Shown in pieces: positions 26,068-35,034 of a DNA stretch of 64,000 nucleotides (the first letter of the stretch is position 1; the number at the start of each line of letters is the position of its first letter). A program made the translations under genes and the position numbers. The notes beneath the pieces were generated by a model. It was given only the letters and a program-made list of their open reading frames with translations. It did not search any database and was not told where the DNA came from. The DNA is taken from positions 18,546 through 82,545 of the forward strand of contig PCXQ01000005.1 in the NCBI GenBank assembly GCA_002794035.1. The letters run 5' to 3'. This stretch comes from Candidatus Yanofskybacteria bacterium CG10_big_fil_rev_8_21_14_0_10_36_16. Its GTDB lineage: Bacteria; Patescibacteria; Paceibacteria; 2-02-FULL-40-12; IGHO2-01-FULL-4-A.

Positions 26068-29000
26068 TTACTGCTTAGAGAAGATTGGACCGTTCATAGG
26101 CAATAGCTTGAATACATTTGCAACGTTTGTAACTTCTTGGTCTTCGCCTGTGCGGGCTCCGTCAACGTATTTTATTACGCCTGCTTCATCTCTAAGTACT
26201 ACCTGGAAGTAGTCAGATGTATCAAGGAAGTTAGTGAAACCAACTTCAACTCTGAATGATTTTTGTGAACCACCAGTAATTTCAACATCTTTCTCCCAGT
26301 TGGTAAAGCTGATTGAGGCTCCGTTAGCTTGACCTGCAGTAATTGTAGCTGAGGCCAAAAGCTCACCGGTACCAACATCGTACAAGTTGGCAGTCATGTT
26401 GGAGCTTGCTCCACCAGATGCAACAGTATCGAACTTCAAGGTTACGGATGCTGGATCATCAAAGTATAACTTTGAGTCAGACAAACCGTGAGCCTTAATA
26501 GTGAACTTCAATACATCTTTAGTACCCAACGGCTCGGAAGCTGCTAGGGTGTCTTGTACGAATTCTGGGTAGACACGATATATGTAGTGGTCGTTACCAG
26601 TTACGCTATCTGTGTCATCACCAGTTGTGTCATTACCCTCAACAAGAGTACCTGAACCTACGCCAAGTGCTCTGAATTCATCAGTGGCACCACCAGAGAA
26701 GTCAAGCGAGAAGCTAACTTCCGATGTTGCACCTTGTGCCTTGGTCTTAAGATCAGCCAATACCTTGATGTCAATGCTTGAATCCTTAGGTACGTAAGGC
26801 CTGTTTGAACCGGTAAAGGCAAATGATACTGAACCAGCTGTGTTAAGTGTTCCAACTGATGTTAGAGTGTCACCTGCTTCGTTGGTGTATCTAATCTTTA
26901 CCTTATCAACGTTGGCGGTCAAATTAGCTGTGGTGTCGCCGCTGTTAATGTTCAATCTTTCAATGTAGAAAGCCTCGTTTGTTGATCTAAATCTGTATCT
27001 TGCAAATTCAGCATCTGTTTGACCCCAGTACTTAGCGCCAGTAATTGGCATGTCTGGAGCAGCAGTTACAGCAAGTGTACCTGCGCTTGATACAGTATTT
27101 AGAACTGTAGGACTGGTTGTACCGTTAACAGCACTGTTTGCAGCATTTACAGAACTACCAGAATCGTCAATTGCAGTTACGTCAGTTGTAGCAGCAATAT
27201 CAAAGTTGAATACATCTGAAGCGCCTGAAGTGCTGTTTGATGACAAGTCAGTTCTTACAAGCAATGTCCTTGTTTCACCTGCTGCCAAGTCCCAACCGAG
27301 ATTGTTGAATACAATTGTACCGGTTGAAGTGTTCAAATTGTTGGCTGAAGGTGAGTTTGAAATCAAGGTTCCTGATGTTGCATCCCACAATTCAACAGCG
27401 GATACTAGACCGCCAACTGACAACGAAGTGTCAGGTGAAGCACCTACACCCAAAGCTGTTGTGGAACCTGAATCAGCTACATAAGCTGACAAGGTAATGT
27501 CTGTTACTTCTAATCCGGAAGCCAACGAAGCAGCAAAGGTTATACCCAATGCGTCAACGTTCTGTGTACCTCTTACGTAGGTAGTACTTACCGGAGAAGC
27601 TGACAATCCAAGGGTCAAAGATGACGCTTGCAAAGTCATGTTATTACCTGCCAAGTCAGTGTTTGGAACGATATCTGAATCATCAACTGCAGTGTTGGTT
27701 CCTGCATACTTCATTACAGCAATATCACCTGCTGTACCGACTAAGTCTGATTCTCCATAACCATCAAGAACAACCTTAATGGTGTCAGTAGCAACTAAGT
27801 CCTGACCAGCTCTGGTGTTTGCAATGTTGATGTCACCTGTAACCTTGAAGTTTCTGGTTGTGCCAGCACTTAAGTCAAAGGTGTCAGTAAAGGTCTTTGC
27901 AGCACCTGTTGCACCGTTAGGACAACCTGTTGCTTCTGATGCGGTAAATGCGGAACCATCAGCTGGTCCTACTATTACCTGACCTGTGTCTTCGTCTATA
28001 ACCTTAATGTCGTCTAAGTCAGCCCAACCATTGGTTGTGTCTGAAGCATCGGCGTAAGTAGTGCCGGCATCAGCCTGACAAAGCACAAGTCTCAATTTCT
28101 TAACTTCAATATCTGAAGCTGCACTCATTGAGTACTGTGCAAGTACTGTATCTTGTGTGTCTGTACCAACGTTTGTGGCGTTAGGACCATTAAATGTAAG
28201 GGTTAATACTCCACCCTGCAATGTTAGAGAGTGAGTATTGGTTGAATCGTCAAAGTTTGCATCAACTGTAGGCGCCATTCCGAAACCGAATTGGTCACCA
28301 ACTGCTAATACATCGGATGCTTGTTCAACGTAGAACTTGATTGTTTCATCTTTCTTACCGCTTAAGTCACCGTATACTTTGAAGATCTTGTTGTCTCCTT
28401 TGGCAATTGAATAACCACTGCCGGAGAATTCAAATACTGCATCTCCGTCACCGTTCATCCAACCATTAGCAACCTTATCACCATTAACCTCAAGATAAAG
28501 GTTGGTGATGTCTGCATCCTTTACAGTACCACCATTAAGAAGTGAAACTCTCTTAAGGTGAGCAGATTCCGTGTTAGCGGTGATCTTGAATGTAGACAAG
28601 TGGGCCATCTTCTGACCTACTTTGGGGTTAGCAACAGAACCTGTCTTGTCAACGTTTATTGTTCCTGAGTTTGAACCAGCAAAAGTAAAGTTATTGCTTT
28701 GTACTGGGAATCCGCTTATATTGCCGGACTCAAGTGTTACACTTTCAAGTACCCAGTAGTTAACGTTTCCGGCTGTACCTGAGTGGTCAGCTACAAGATC
28801 AATGTCTTTTGTTCCGTTAACATCTAGATTCAAGTTAACAAATGTCAAAGTACCGTCAGCTGAAGAAGGAGTTCTTCCTCCTGTCAACCTCTCGGCACCA
28901 TCATATACGTACAAGTTGTCAAAGTCTCCTGTGGCACCAGGACCTTGTCTCTTAAATGAAAGAGAGTCAATTGTGCCTGTGCCTGAAAACCTTACTGACA

Positions 29001-29673
29001 TTACAGTTTCACCATATGCATTTAATGTAATGGTGGTTGCTGGTGGGTTGTCAGGGGCCAAGCTTACTGTCATTGAGCCAGGTGTAACAACTGTACCACC
29101 GTCCCTTGAATAGTCAGGAACATCATTTACAGAACTGTAAGGAGTTCCGAAGCTGGTACCATTGTTTGTGTACCAGTTGAATTCGTTATTGTTTATACAG
29201 AATACCTTCTTAAAGAAGTTTGCGTCCTGCGAAACAGCTTGGGCACCAGTTACATTCACGTGGTGAAGTTTACCTGTGTCTTCGCCTGTTGTCTCAACGC
29301 CATATACTTCCTCAGCGCCTGATTCACAATTTCTGAACAAGCCTGAGGTTAGAAAAGCGTCTCGAGTTGCAGAACTTACGCTTTTAACGGATGAAAAACC
29401 TCCAAGGTGTCCGTAAAAGCCAAATATTACCGGATTCAAGAATAATCTCTTGTATCCTTGTTCGTTAACGATATATACATCTGGGTCTGATGATCCAGTG
29501 GCACTAATTGTGTCACCTTCTGTCAAACCGAAGTCGCCGGGCACTGCAGCGTGTACACCTACTGGTGCAAGAAACACTACACCTGACAACCAGAGCATAG
29601 TCGCTAACGCAGTAAATACCGAAACGGCCTTTCTGGCTTGGTTTCGATTTTTTCTGGTTAAATGTATACTCAT
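26068..29673 (-). CDS. S-layer-like surface protein
   Basis: 1201 residues. Signal peptide of about 42 residues ending VGVHA/AV. The N-terminal domain around residues 60-160 (DVYIVNEQGYKRLFLNP, FGFYGHLGG, two Cys) is characteristic of large CPR surface proteins. The rest is a series of beta-rich Ig-like modules rich in Thr, Ser, Asp, Gly and Val with recurring phrases (LSAGTTRNFKVTGDI; LAAGETRTLLVRTDL; TGGSQKSFRVEVG). No LPXTG, SLH or C-terminal membrane segment; ends FKLLPMNGPIFSKQ. The DNA is clearly less AT-rich than its neighbours and uses balanced codons, as expected for a very abundant protein. It has its own promoter, long leader and strong terminator. Likely the main envelope array protein. 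Confidence 0.8.
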   Translation of the reverse strand: MSIHLTRKNRNQARKAVSVFTALATMLWLSGVVFLAPVGVHAAVPGDFGLTEGDTISATGSSDPDVYIVNEQGYKRLFLNPVIFGFYGHLGGFSSVKSVSSATRDAFLTSGLFRNCESGAEEVYGVETTGEDTGKLHHVNVTGAQAVSQDANFFKKVFCINNNEFNWYTNNGTSFGTPYSSVNDVPDYSRDGGTVVTPGSMTVSLAPDNPPATTITLNAYGETVMSVRFSGTGTIDSLSFKRQGPGATGDFDNLYVYDGAERLTGGRTPSSADGTLTFVNLNLDVNGTKDIDLVADHSGTAGNVNYWVLESVTLESGNISGFPVQSNNFTFAGSNSGTINVDKTGSVANPKVGQKMAHLSTFKITANTESAHLKRVSLLNGGTVKDADITNLYLEVNGDKVANGWMNGDGDAVFEFSGSGYSIAKGDNKIFKVYGDLSGKKDETIKFYVEQASDVLAVGDQFGFGMAPTVDANFDDSTNTHSLTLQGGVLTLTFNGPNATNVGTDTQDTVLAQYSMSAASDIEVKKLRLVLCQADAGTTYADASDTTNGWADLDDIKVIDEDTGQVIVGPADGSAFTASEATGCPNGATGAAKTFTDTFDLSAGTTRNFKVTGDINIANTRAGQDLVATDTIKVVLDGYGESDLVGTAGDIAVMKYAGTNTAVDDSDIVPNTDLAGNNMTLQASSLTLGLSASPVSTTYVRGTQNVDALGITFAASLASGLEVTDITLSAYVADSGSTTALGVGASPDTSLSVGGLVSAVELWDATSGTLISNSPSANNLNTSTGTIVFNNLGWDLAAGETRTLLVRTDLSSNSTSGASDVFNFDIAATTDVTAIDDSGSSVNAANSAVNGTTSPTVLNTVSSAGTLAVTAAPDMPITGAKYWGQTDAEFARYRFRSTNEAFYIERLNINSGDTTANLTANVDKVKIRYTNEAGDTLTSVGTLNTAGSVSFAFTGSNRPYVPKDSSIDIKVLADLKTKAQGATSEVSFSLDFSGGATDEFRALGVGSGTLVEGNDTTGDDTDSVTGNDHYIYRVYPEFVQDTLAASEPLGTKDVLKFTIKAHGLSDSKLYFDDPASVTLKFDTVASGGASSNMTANLYDVGTGELLASATITAGQANGASISFTNWEKDVEITGGSQKSFRVEVGFTNFLDTSDYFQVVLRDEAGVIKYVDGARTGEDQEVTNVANVFKLLPMNGPIFSKQ

Positions 29674-30228
29674 AGTTTTAAGTTTAAATTTTTTCTTATT
29701 ATCTCCTGACCTGAAGAATTGTTTTAAATAATTCTTTCTCCGGTTAAGGCGGCCTTGCTTGCCGGGTAAACCCGACCCGCTGCTTTAAACCAGCACTGGT
29801 CCGAAGGCAAAAAGAAACTTAATTACCTTTTTTTTGATTTGTAATTCTTTCTGCGAATTAATCTCTCTCACTTCATTTGGGCTCACTTACCTGTCGGCAT
29901 CTAAACCCTGCGTAAAACTTTTTGATTTCGACTCATACTATTTTACGCATAGGAGTTAATCGACCGCCAAGGGATCATGAACCTAAAAAATAAAATTAAA
30001 ATGAAATTAACTTTATCCATCGATTGCAACATTCTTGGAAATTTAATTTTCAAAGTCCTTTCTTTACAATCCCGCGCAAATGATCAAGGGTTCTAATCAC
30101 TCACGCGGTTCTGTAAAAAATTTTTGAAGACCAGGGTACTTAGATACGCAAAAAAGCCAAAAAGATTATCCTAGCTTTTTTGGCAAAATTTTCCTCTTTT
30201 TCATGGATATAATTGATATATTCCTTAC
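29674..30228 (-). promoter_or_regulatory. Long structured 5' leader of the S-layer-like gene
   Basis: About 555 nt between the predicted start (near 30228) and the ATG. Stems seen on the minus strand, 5' to 3': an intrinsic terminator-like hairpin (30150-30184), a CCGCG/CGCGG hairpin with inner TGAT/ATCA (30072-30108), a perfect 9-bp TGCGTAAAA/TTTTACGCA hairpin (29909-29949), an AATTC/GAATT hairpin near 29841-29857, and a G+C-rich compound hairpin with CCAG/CTGG and CGGGT/ACCCG (29741-29812). AGGAGA at about 29700 is too far from the ATG to act as its ribosome-binding site. A conserved mRNA-stabilising or attenuating leader is the likely role; no known riboswitch class recognised. Confidence 0.5.
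30150..30184 (-). terminator. Terminator-like hairpin early in the S-layer leader
   Basis: Minus strand: GCCAAAAAAG, loop of about 10 nt, CTTTTTGGC, then a run of T. It lies only about 45-80 nt after the predicted transcription start, so it could attenuate the S-layer transcript or end a short RNA; it could also terminate read-through from the gene at 30739. Confidence 0.6.
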
Positions 30229-30234
30229 TTAATA

Positions 30235-30263
30235 ATGATAGCAGATTTAACTGCTTAAGTCAA
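30235..30263 (-). promoter_or_regulatory. Promoter for the S-layer leader
   Basis: Minus strand TTGACT (30258-30263), 17-nt spacer, TATCAT (30235-30240). An inverted repeat ATAGGT-GACTA-ACCTAT sits just upstream at 30281-30297 and could be an operator. Confidence 0.65.
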
Positions 30264-30602
30264 TGATTAATTGTATACTTATAGGTGACTAACCTATTAC
30301 TTAGATTTTATCAAAGTAAAAGCAATATATACAAGCAAAAATGTGGATAACAAAAACAATTTATAACAACTCAATACAAACAACCTTTTGAGCCTTGCTT
30401 TCGTCTTATTCAGCGCTGGTGTTTAATGCCACAAATGTTCTGTTTAATTTGTTTTGTTTTGCTTACCTTGTTTCTTTTTAACCTTCTTGAATTATTATAA
30501 TTTCTGGTTAAAAAGCAAACAAGGAATAATTGTGGATAAAAAAAACAGCTAAACACGCCATTATATCAATAGACGTATTTTAGACATTAATATTACAAAA
30601 CT

Positions 30603-30662
30603 CTGCCCCAAAACTGGCGAACCGCTCTAAGAGCCTTACGCCAGCCGAAGGCAGTGTTTTTT
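30603..30662 (+). terminator. Nested hairpin with T run, plus-strand terminator-like
   Basis: CTGCC/GGCAG outside, CTGGCG/CGCCAG inside, GCTC/GAGC at the tip, then TGTTTTTTC. It points plus strand although no plus-strand gene precedes it, so it may end an unrecognised RNA from 30300-30600. I see no convincing promoter or ORF in that stretch. Confidence 0.45.
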
Positions 30663-30676
30663 CATGCCTGAAAATA

Positions 30677-30694
30677 TATACATATATATGTATA
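30677..30694. repeat. 18-bp perfect AT palindrome
   Basis: TATACATATATATGTATA, self-complementary, downstream of the 30739 gene, next to short ACCATACAT direct repeats. Role unknown; could be chance in AT-rich DNA. Confidence 0.4.
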
Positions 30695-30738
30695 GACACA
30701 AACCATACATACCATACATAAATATCCGAAAATTAAAT

Positions 30739-33700
30739 CTATTCACTAATCTCAAACAGCTTACCGTCTATACTTACATACACAACACTGTCTCCAATTG
30801 CAAGATGTCCAGACACACTGCTTCCCAAATCAAGCGACCACCTTGTGTTGCCCTCGCTGTCTAGAGATTCTACTACCCCATCCTTTGTTGTGAAAAATAT
30901 ATTTCCATACAAATCAGTTTCTATTTTATTTAACACCTCACCAGATAATTCTGCCTCCCAATTCGTATCCAAAAATATTTTACCATCCTCGTTACCCTTT
31001 TCAATTGAACAGATTGCTGCTTTTCTGTTTACGTCAAAAACATTAAACATTCCTATCAACAAAGAATCTTCTCTAACTTTTGTTGGCACCGTAGCAATAA
31101 CTCCTTCATTGCATGACGTCATATATTCTGACATTTCATTTGTTAAAACTTTTATTCTTATAATTCTTGTTGAACGAGTAGAGGCATACAGCATATTTTC
31201 TTCTTTGTCATATGTCAAATTTATAGCCTTATATAGGGAAGCAATTTTAACCCTATCAGACCACAATAATTCACCAGTATCGCCATTAAACCTATAAAAG
31301 CCAGGCAATCCATTCATATCAGCAGAAACAAACACATCTCCACCATCCACAGGAGCAGGATTAAACCCGCCAAAACGACTCCCATCAGTTGAAATCCACA
31401 AGGTATCGCCATTTGGACTTAGTTTAACCATTTTATCTAATGAAACTATTGTAAAAAACACATTGCCATCATCATCCAACGCTAAATCGCTTGTTTTTCC
31501 GCCAATATCTGAATCCCAAATCTTATTGCCATTAACATCCAGTTTCGTTATTGGCCCGCCTGCAGGATGCCTAAACATTACAGAACCATCATCTAAAACA
31601 ATAAGATTTGCTGTTCTACCATAAGTACTCTTATATCGCCATTTTTCCACACCATCACCATTAATAGCAACGACACCATAAGACGAATCACTAAATCGCA
31701 CTGAAACAATTATTCCATCAGGCAAAACCGCTGGCTCAAAAAACAAAGCAATGCCTATAATCTTTGAGCTCAAATCATTATAAACAACACCGTCGGAAAG
31801 CATTTCAGGCTCATTTAAGCCACCTTCGAAATCACCTCCAATCCCCAACAAAGAACCCAAAGACGCAAGCATAAAATCAGCACTTCCCCTAGATATCACT
31901 TTACTATTTACTCTTTTGGGGGTGCCTTTTATTTCACCGCCATCTGAGTCTTCCCCGTTAAATGATAAACCTGTAAAATTTTTCCAATTTGAGTAATCTT
32001 TTCCACTAACTAACGGGTCAATTCTCTCCATTGAAACCCTGTCGCCTGAGTTACCCGAATACCACATCTTATCTTTCTCTCCTACCATATCTGCCACAAC
32101 CCCAAAATCATTATACAAAGCAATGACTTCGCCATTATTATTCAATCCGCCATGTCCGAAACTAACAGCCAAATCGGCATCAATATTGCTCACAACATCA
32201 TCATTGAAACGCTCGATCAAAAAGTACTTCCCAGCACCTATGATTGTACCTTCAGGAAATTCTATGGCAGGGGACAGATCATCTGACTCCAATCTCCAAC
32301 CAGACAAATCAACATCTTCACCCTCGGCATTGTAAAGCTCTATCCACTCATCATAAGGAGAAGCACCAGTGCCCGCCCAAGCAATCTCATTGATAACAAC
32401 ACGCTTGGCGGGGACCACCCACATTCCCATTCTGTCTATTTTTGCATCATCTTCTGAATCTTTAAATAACCGAGCACATGCCGTATTGGGCTTAACTGGA
32501 GTGGCACTAGCCCAGCCATTTTTTATCATATCAAGATTCACAAACTTATTATTAACAAAAACATAACCCAACATTCTTCCAAAATTATCTGTATCATCCA
32601 ATCCCGCTTCAATTAACACCTCATTACCCATTATCATTTCAGATAAAGCTTTTTTGGCATCCTCATAATAATCATCATTCTTTTCTGGTGAATCAACACC
32701 AATTAATCTAATAAACCTTCCCGAATGAATTTGAAAGGTATCGCCATCTTGAACTGCAACGACTTCTCCATTGATAAAACTCCTATTTTCCAATTCATCA
32801 TCACAGTAATTACTCGGCACAGAATCATCATTTTGCAATATTATATCATCATTTAATAATGGTGATGGACTAGGTGATGATATTGCATCATCATTATTTA
32901 ATATTGCATCATCATTATCATTATTAGCATCATCTTTTATGTTCTGTTCAATATATACAATATTGTCATTATTTAATACTCCACCAATTATTTGAAAATC
33001 AATATTTGTGTTATTTTCATTACCAAATCCAAAAAATCCTAAAAATTTATCCCAAAGCCCATCTTCATCATTTGATTCACCGTATTTTTCAATATATAAC
33101 TTCTTAGCTTCTTCTCCTTGTTCTAAAAACAATTTCAATGCTCCCGCCCCATTTAAAACAAATTCATTAGATAATCTCTCCCAATAACCATCTAAGATTA
33201 TTGAACCAATATCTGGATCCTCTAAAGTTACTTCGTTAACATCCGTAAAATTTCTTAAAGAAAAAGTATTAAGTAAAGCCAATTTGTACTCACGTCCATT
33301 TTTATCATAATTTATGGCAAAAAGTTTATTTTCATTTTTTATTAAAAAAAATTTTGTTGAATTCAAATTTGGACTATAATATTTATCTGAAAAAATTGTA
33401 TCCTCACTAAAAAAATACCCGTTTGAATACTTTGCTATTTCATCAAAATATTTTTCCTGGCTTGATAACAAAATTGGATTCTCGCCTTCATTAAATAAAT
33501 TTTCAGAAATATTCCAAATATTTATTTTCCACTTATCTGTTTCTTTCTCATAAGGACTGCTTGTTGCATGATGCCATGGCAAATGAGTATCTCCGCGAGT
33601 ATGTTCTGGAACTGCTGAATCTTCAAGCAAATGCAAAAGATGACCCATACCAATCATGGCTCTTTTCCTATCACCTCTAGCATAATCCCAAATCGCCCTC

Positions 33701-34125
33701 TCATATGACCAATCCGCATATGACGTTGAATCAATAAAACTTGTCGGCAGTTTATACTGAGCTAATGCTAAATTAGTTGTTGCTTGTCTTACTTCAGAGT
33801 AAAGGCCCCACTCCTTTGAAGTGGTATAACCAAGCCATCCTTCATTATAAACAGGGTCATAGAAATGATTAACTGAAAGAGGCGCATCGTCTTCTCTTAT
33901 GGCACCCTCTATGAGGTTTTTCTTGTCGTCATCCGTTAATTTATTTTCTGAAAAACTTAAATTATAAAAATCAATCGCTGCATTTGTTAATGCGGGATGA
34001 GTATTATATTGGCTATATGAAAAAACAGGCAACATGCTTACCCAAAAATAAAACAGGGTTACCCCCATAATTACAGAAGTTTTTACTAAATTTTTATGAT
34101 TAACAATAGGTAAAAAATAATTCAA
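30739..34125 (-). CDS. Secreted multidomain protein: phospholipase C-like, staphylococcal nuclease, lamin-tail, PQQ propeller
   Basis: 1128 residues. Signal/anchor at about 15-37. First domain (about 38-350) is zinc phospholipase C-like: HPALTNAA near the start and GHLLHLLEDSAVPEH near 162-176 supply His/Asp metal ligands. An Asn/Asp-rich low-complexity linker spans about 370-440. A thermonuclease domain (about 450-565) keeps the three catalytic residues: Arg in FIRLIGVDSPE, Glu in SPEK, Arg in FGRMLGY. A lamin-tail domain (about 575-690) begins VVINEIAWAGTG. The last about 340 residues are PQQ-like propeller repeats (GVEKWRY, GNKIWDSDIGG, GELLWSD, GNTRWSLDLG). Likely degrades extracellular nucleic acids and perhaps phospholipids. 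It follows the 34155 gene by 29 nt. Confidence 0.85.
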   Translation of the reverse strand: MNYFLPIVNHKNLVKTSVIMGVTLFYFWVSMLPVFSYSQYNTHPALTNAAIDFYNLSFSENKLTDDDKKNLIEGAIREDDAPLSVNHFYDPVYNEGWLGYTTSKEWGLYSEVRQATTNLALAQYKLPTSFIDSTSYADWSYERAIWDYARGDRKRAMIGMGHLLHLLEDSAVPEHTRGDTHLPWHHATSSPYEKETDKWKINIWNISENLFNEGENPILLSSQEKYFDEIAKYSNGYFFSEDTIFSDKYYSPNLNSTKFFLIKNENKLFAINYDKNGREYKLALLNTFSLRNFTDVNEVTLEDPDIGSIILDGYWERLSNEFVLNGAGALKLFLEQGEEAKKLYIEKYGESNDEDGLWDKFLGFFGFGNENNTNIDFQIIGGVLNNDNIVYIEQNIKDDANNDNDDAILNNDDAISSPSPSPLLNDDIILQNDDSVPSNYCDDELENRSFINGEVVAVQDGDTFQIHSGRFIRLIGVDSPEKNDDYYEDAKKALSEMIMGNEVLIEAGLDDTDNFGRMLGYVFVNNKFVNLDMIKNGWASATPVKPNTACARLFKDSEDDAKIDRMGMWVVPAKRVVINEIAWAGTGASPYDEWIELYNAEGEDVDLSGWRLESDDLSPAIEFPEGTIIGAGKYFLIERFNDDVVSNIDADLAVSFGHGGLNNNGEVIALYNDFGVVADMVGEKDKMWYSGNSGDRVSMERIDPLVSGKDYSNWKNFTGLSFNGEDSDGGEIKGTPKRVNSKVISRGSADFMLASLGSLLGIGGDFEGGLNEPEMLSDGVVYNDLSSKIIGIALFFEPAVLPDGIIVSVRFSDSSYGVVAINGDGVEKWRYKSTYGRTANLIVLDDGSVMFRHPAGGPITKLDVNGNKIWDSDIGGKTSDLALDDDGNVFFTIVSLDKMVKLSPNGDTLWISTDGSRFGGFNPAPVDGGDVFVSADMNGLPGFYRFNGDTGELLWSDRVKIASLYKAINLTYDKEENMLYASTRSTRIIRIKVLTNEMSEYMTSCNEGVIATVPTKVREDSLLIGMFNVFDVNRKAAICSIEKGNEDGKIFLDTNWEAELSGEVLNKIETDLYGNIFFTTKDGVVESLDSEGNTRWSLDLGSSVSGHLAIGDSVVYVSIDGKLFEISE

Positions 34126-34154
34126 AAATCACTGTCCCCTCCAAACATTTTTGT

Positions 34155-34730
34155 TTATAAAACTCTAATTTTCCAAACTCCACTTGGATAACTTACAAAT
34201 TCTGCGTTATTTGAATATTCTCCTGCTGGTATCTTAATTTTTTGACCATTCAAAATAGTGCTGGTATCATCTTTAACTATATTAATATATCGAAAATAAA
34301 CAACATCTTCACTTTTATTTTTTGTCCAAGTTTTTCTTATTCTTTCCCACTCAATACTGAAATCAGTTAACAAGCCTCTGGCTTTATAATCATTCAATCT
34401 TTCTTTCCATTGATCCTGCTTTTCTAATACAAAATATTTACTGGCAAGTTCTATATCGCCATTTTCAAGCGCGGCGATAAAAAGATCCATTGTTTCTTCG
34501 GGTGTTTTTCCTCCATAAGTATCTGCTTTAAGCATGTTCTCATAGTCATCTTGCAATTTTTGTTCAGCTTTTAATGCGCGTTGACGGGTAGCATATTCTG
34601 AACCTTGATAGCCAACCCAAATTATGCCGATAGATATTATGACCAAAACGAAAACAACTACCCATCGTTTAAACCAACTTTTATTCTGTCTGTTTTTATT
34701 GTTATTCAATTGATTAAAGCTGTTTTTCAT
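34155..34730 (-). CDS. Membrane-anchored NTF2-like protein, unknown
   Basis: 191 residues. Asn/Lys-rich cytoplasmic N-terminus, membrane segment at about 24-44, then a helical region and a domain opening KTPEETMDLFIAALENGDIELASKYFV, a pattern common in NTF2-like/DUF4878-type extracytoplasmic domains, ending in a beta stretch (SYPSGVWKIRVL). Ligand unknown. Probably in one transcript with the downstream multidomain secreted protein, for which it may act as partner (inference from the 29-nt gap). Confidence 0.65.
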   Translation of the reverse strand: MKNSFNQLNNNKNRQNKSWFKRWVVVFVLVIISIGIIWVGYQGSEYATRQRALKAEQKLQDDYENMLKADTYGGKTPEETMDLFIAALENGDIELASKYFVLEKQDQWKERLNDYKARGLLTDFSIEWERIRKTWTKNKSEDVVYFRYINIVKDDTSTILNGQKIKIPAGEYSNNAEFVSYPSGVWKIRVL

Positions 34731-34775
34731 ACTCTAATTCTACCACGAACGTATATTATTTACATATTTCCGTCA

Positions 34776-34847
34776 ACCCCGCTCTTGAAATGAGTTGCGG
34801 TATCTGTACCTCATTTTATAAGACTTGTTTAATTTCAAGGGCGGGGT
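34776..34847. repeat. Long inverted repeat, member of a dispersed ACCCCGCTCTTGAAAT element
   Basis: Arms ACCCCGCTCTTGAAAT (34776-34791) and ATTTCAAGGGCGGGGT (34832-34847) pair over 16 positions with one G-U; a smaller ATGAG/CTCAT stem lies inside. A related arm stands alone at 10737-10751 (ACCCCGCCCTTGAAA), and a compact hairpin version is at 38652-38677. REP-like intergenic element is the best description. The 304-nt gene-free stretch 34731-35034 also holds the 38-bp palindrome and the promoter listed next. Confidence 0.6.
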
Positions 34848-34885
34848 CAACCCCCTAAAACCCTATTTAAACTTATCCTCACATT

Positions 34886-34923
34886 AATTCGTAATTATGT
34901 GCGACCGCACATAATTACGAATT
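34886..34923. repeat. 38-bp palindrome: perfect 18-bp arms, 2-nt centre
   Basis: Arm AATTCGTAATTATGTGCG (34886-34903), spacer AC, and its exact complement (34906-34923). The centre lies about 75 bp upstream of the promoter for the small paralog pair. Could be a terminator, an operator for a dimeric regulator, or a recombination/nicking site. Confidence 0.8.
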
Positions 34924-34969
34924 TTATTTTAATATTAAATTTATTATCATAATTATGTTCTTTAATTAC

Positions 34970-34998
34970 TTGACTGGGCAAATTTTTAGTGTTAATAT
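34970..34998 (+). promoter_or_regulatory. Promoter of the tandem small paralogs
   Basis: TTGACT (34970-34975), 17-nt spacer, TAATAT (34993-34998); start expected near 35005, about 30 nt before the first ATG. Confidence 0.65.
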
Positions 34999-35034
34999 TT
35001 TTCTGGTAATTTTCCATTTTAAAAAGAGGAAGAA

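Noticed and set aside
27050..27484. 144-residue open frame on the plus strand inside the S-layer-like gene
   Set aside because: Exact antisense of the real gene's balanced codons; no ribosome-binding site, no promoter and no sensible domain. Other plus-strand frames in 26.6-29.7 kb are the same kind of shadow.
30664..30864. 66-residue plus-strand frame beginning MPENIYIYMYRHKPY
   Set aside because: Built from an AT palindrome and the antisense of the 30739 gene end; no start signals.
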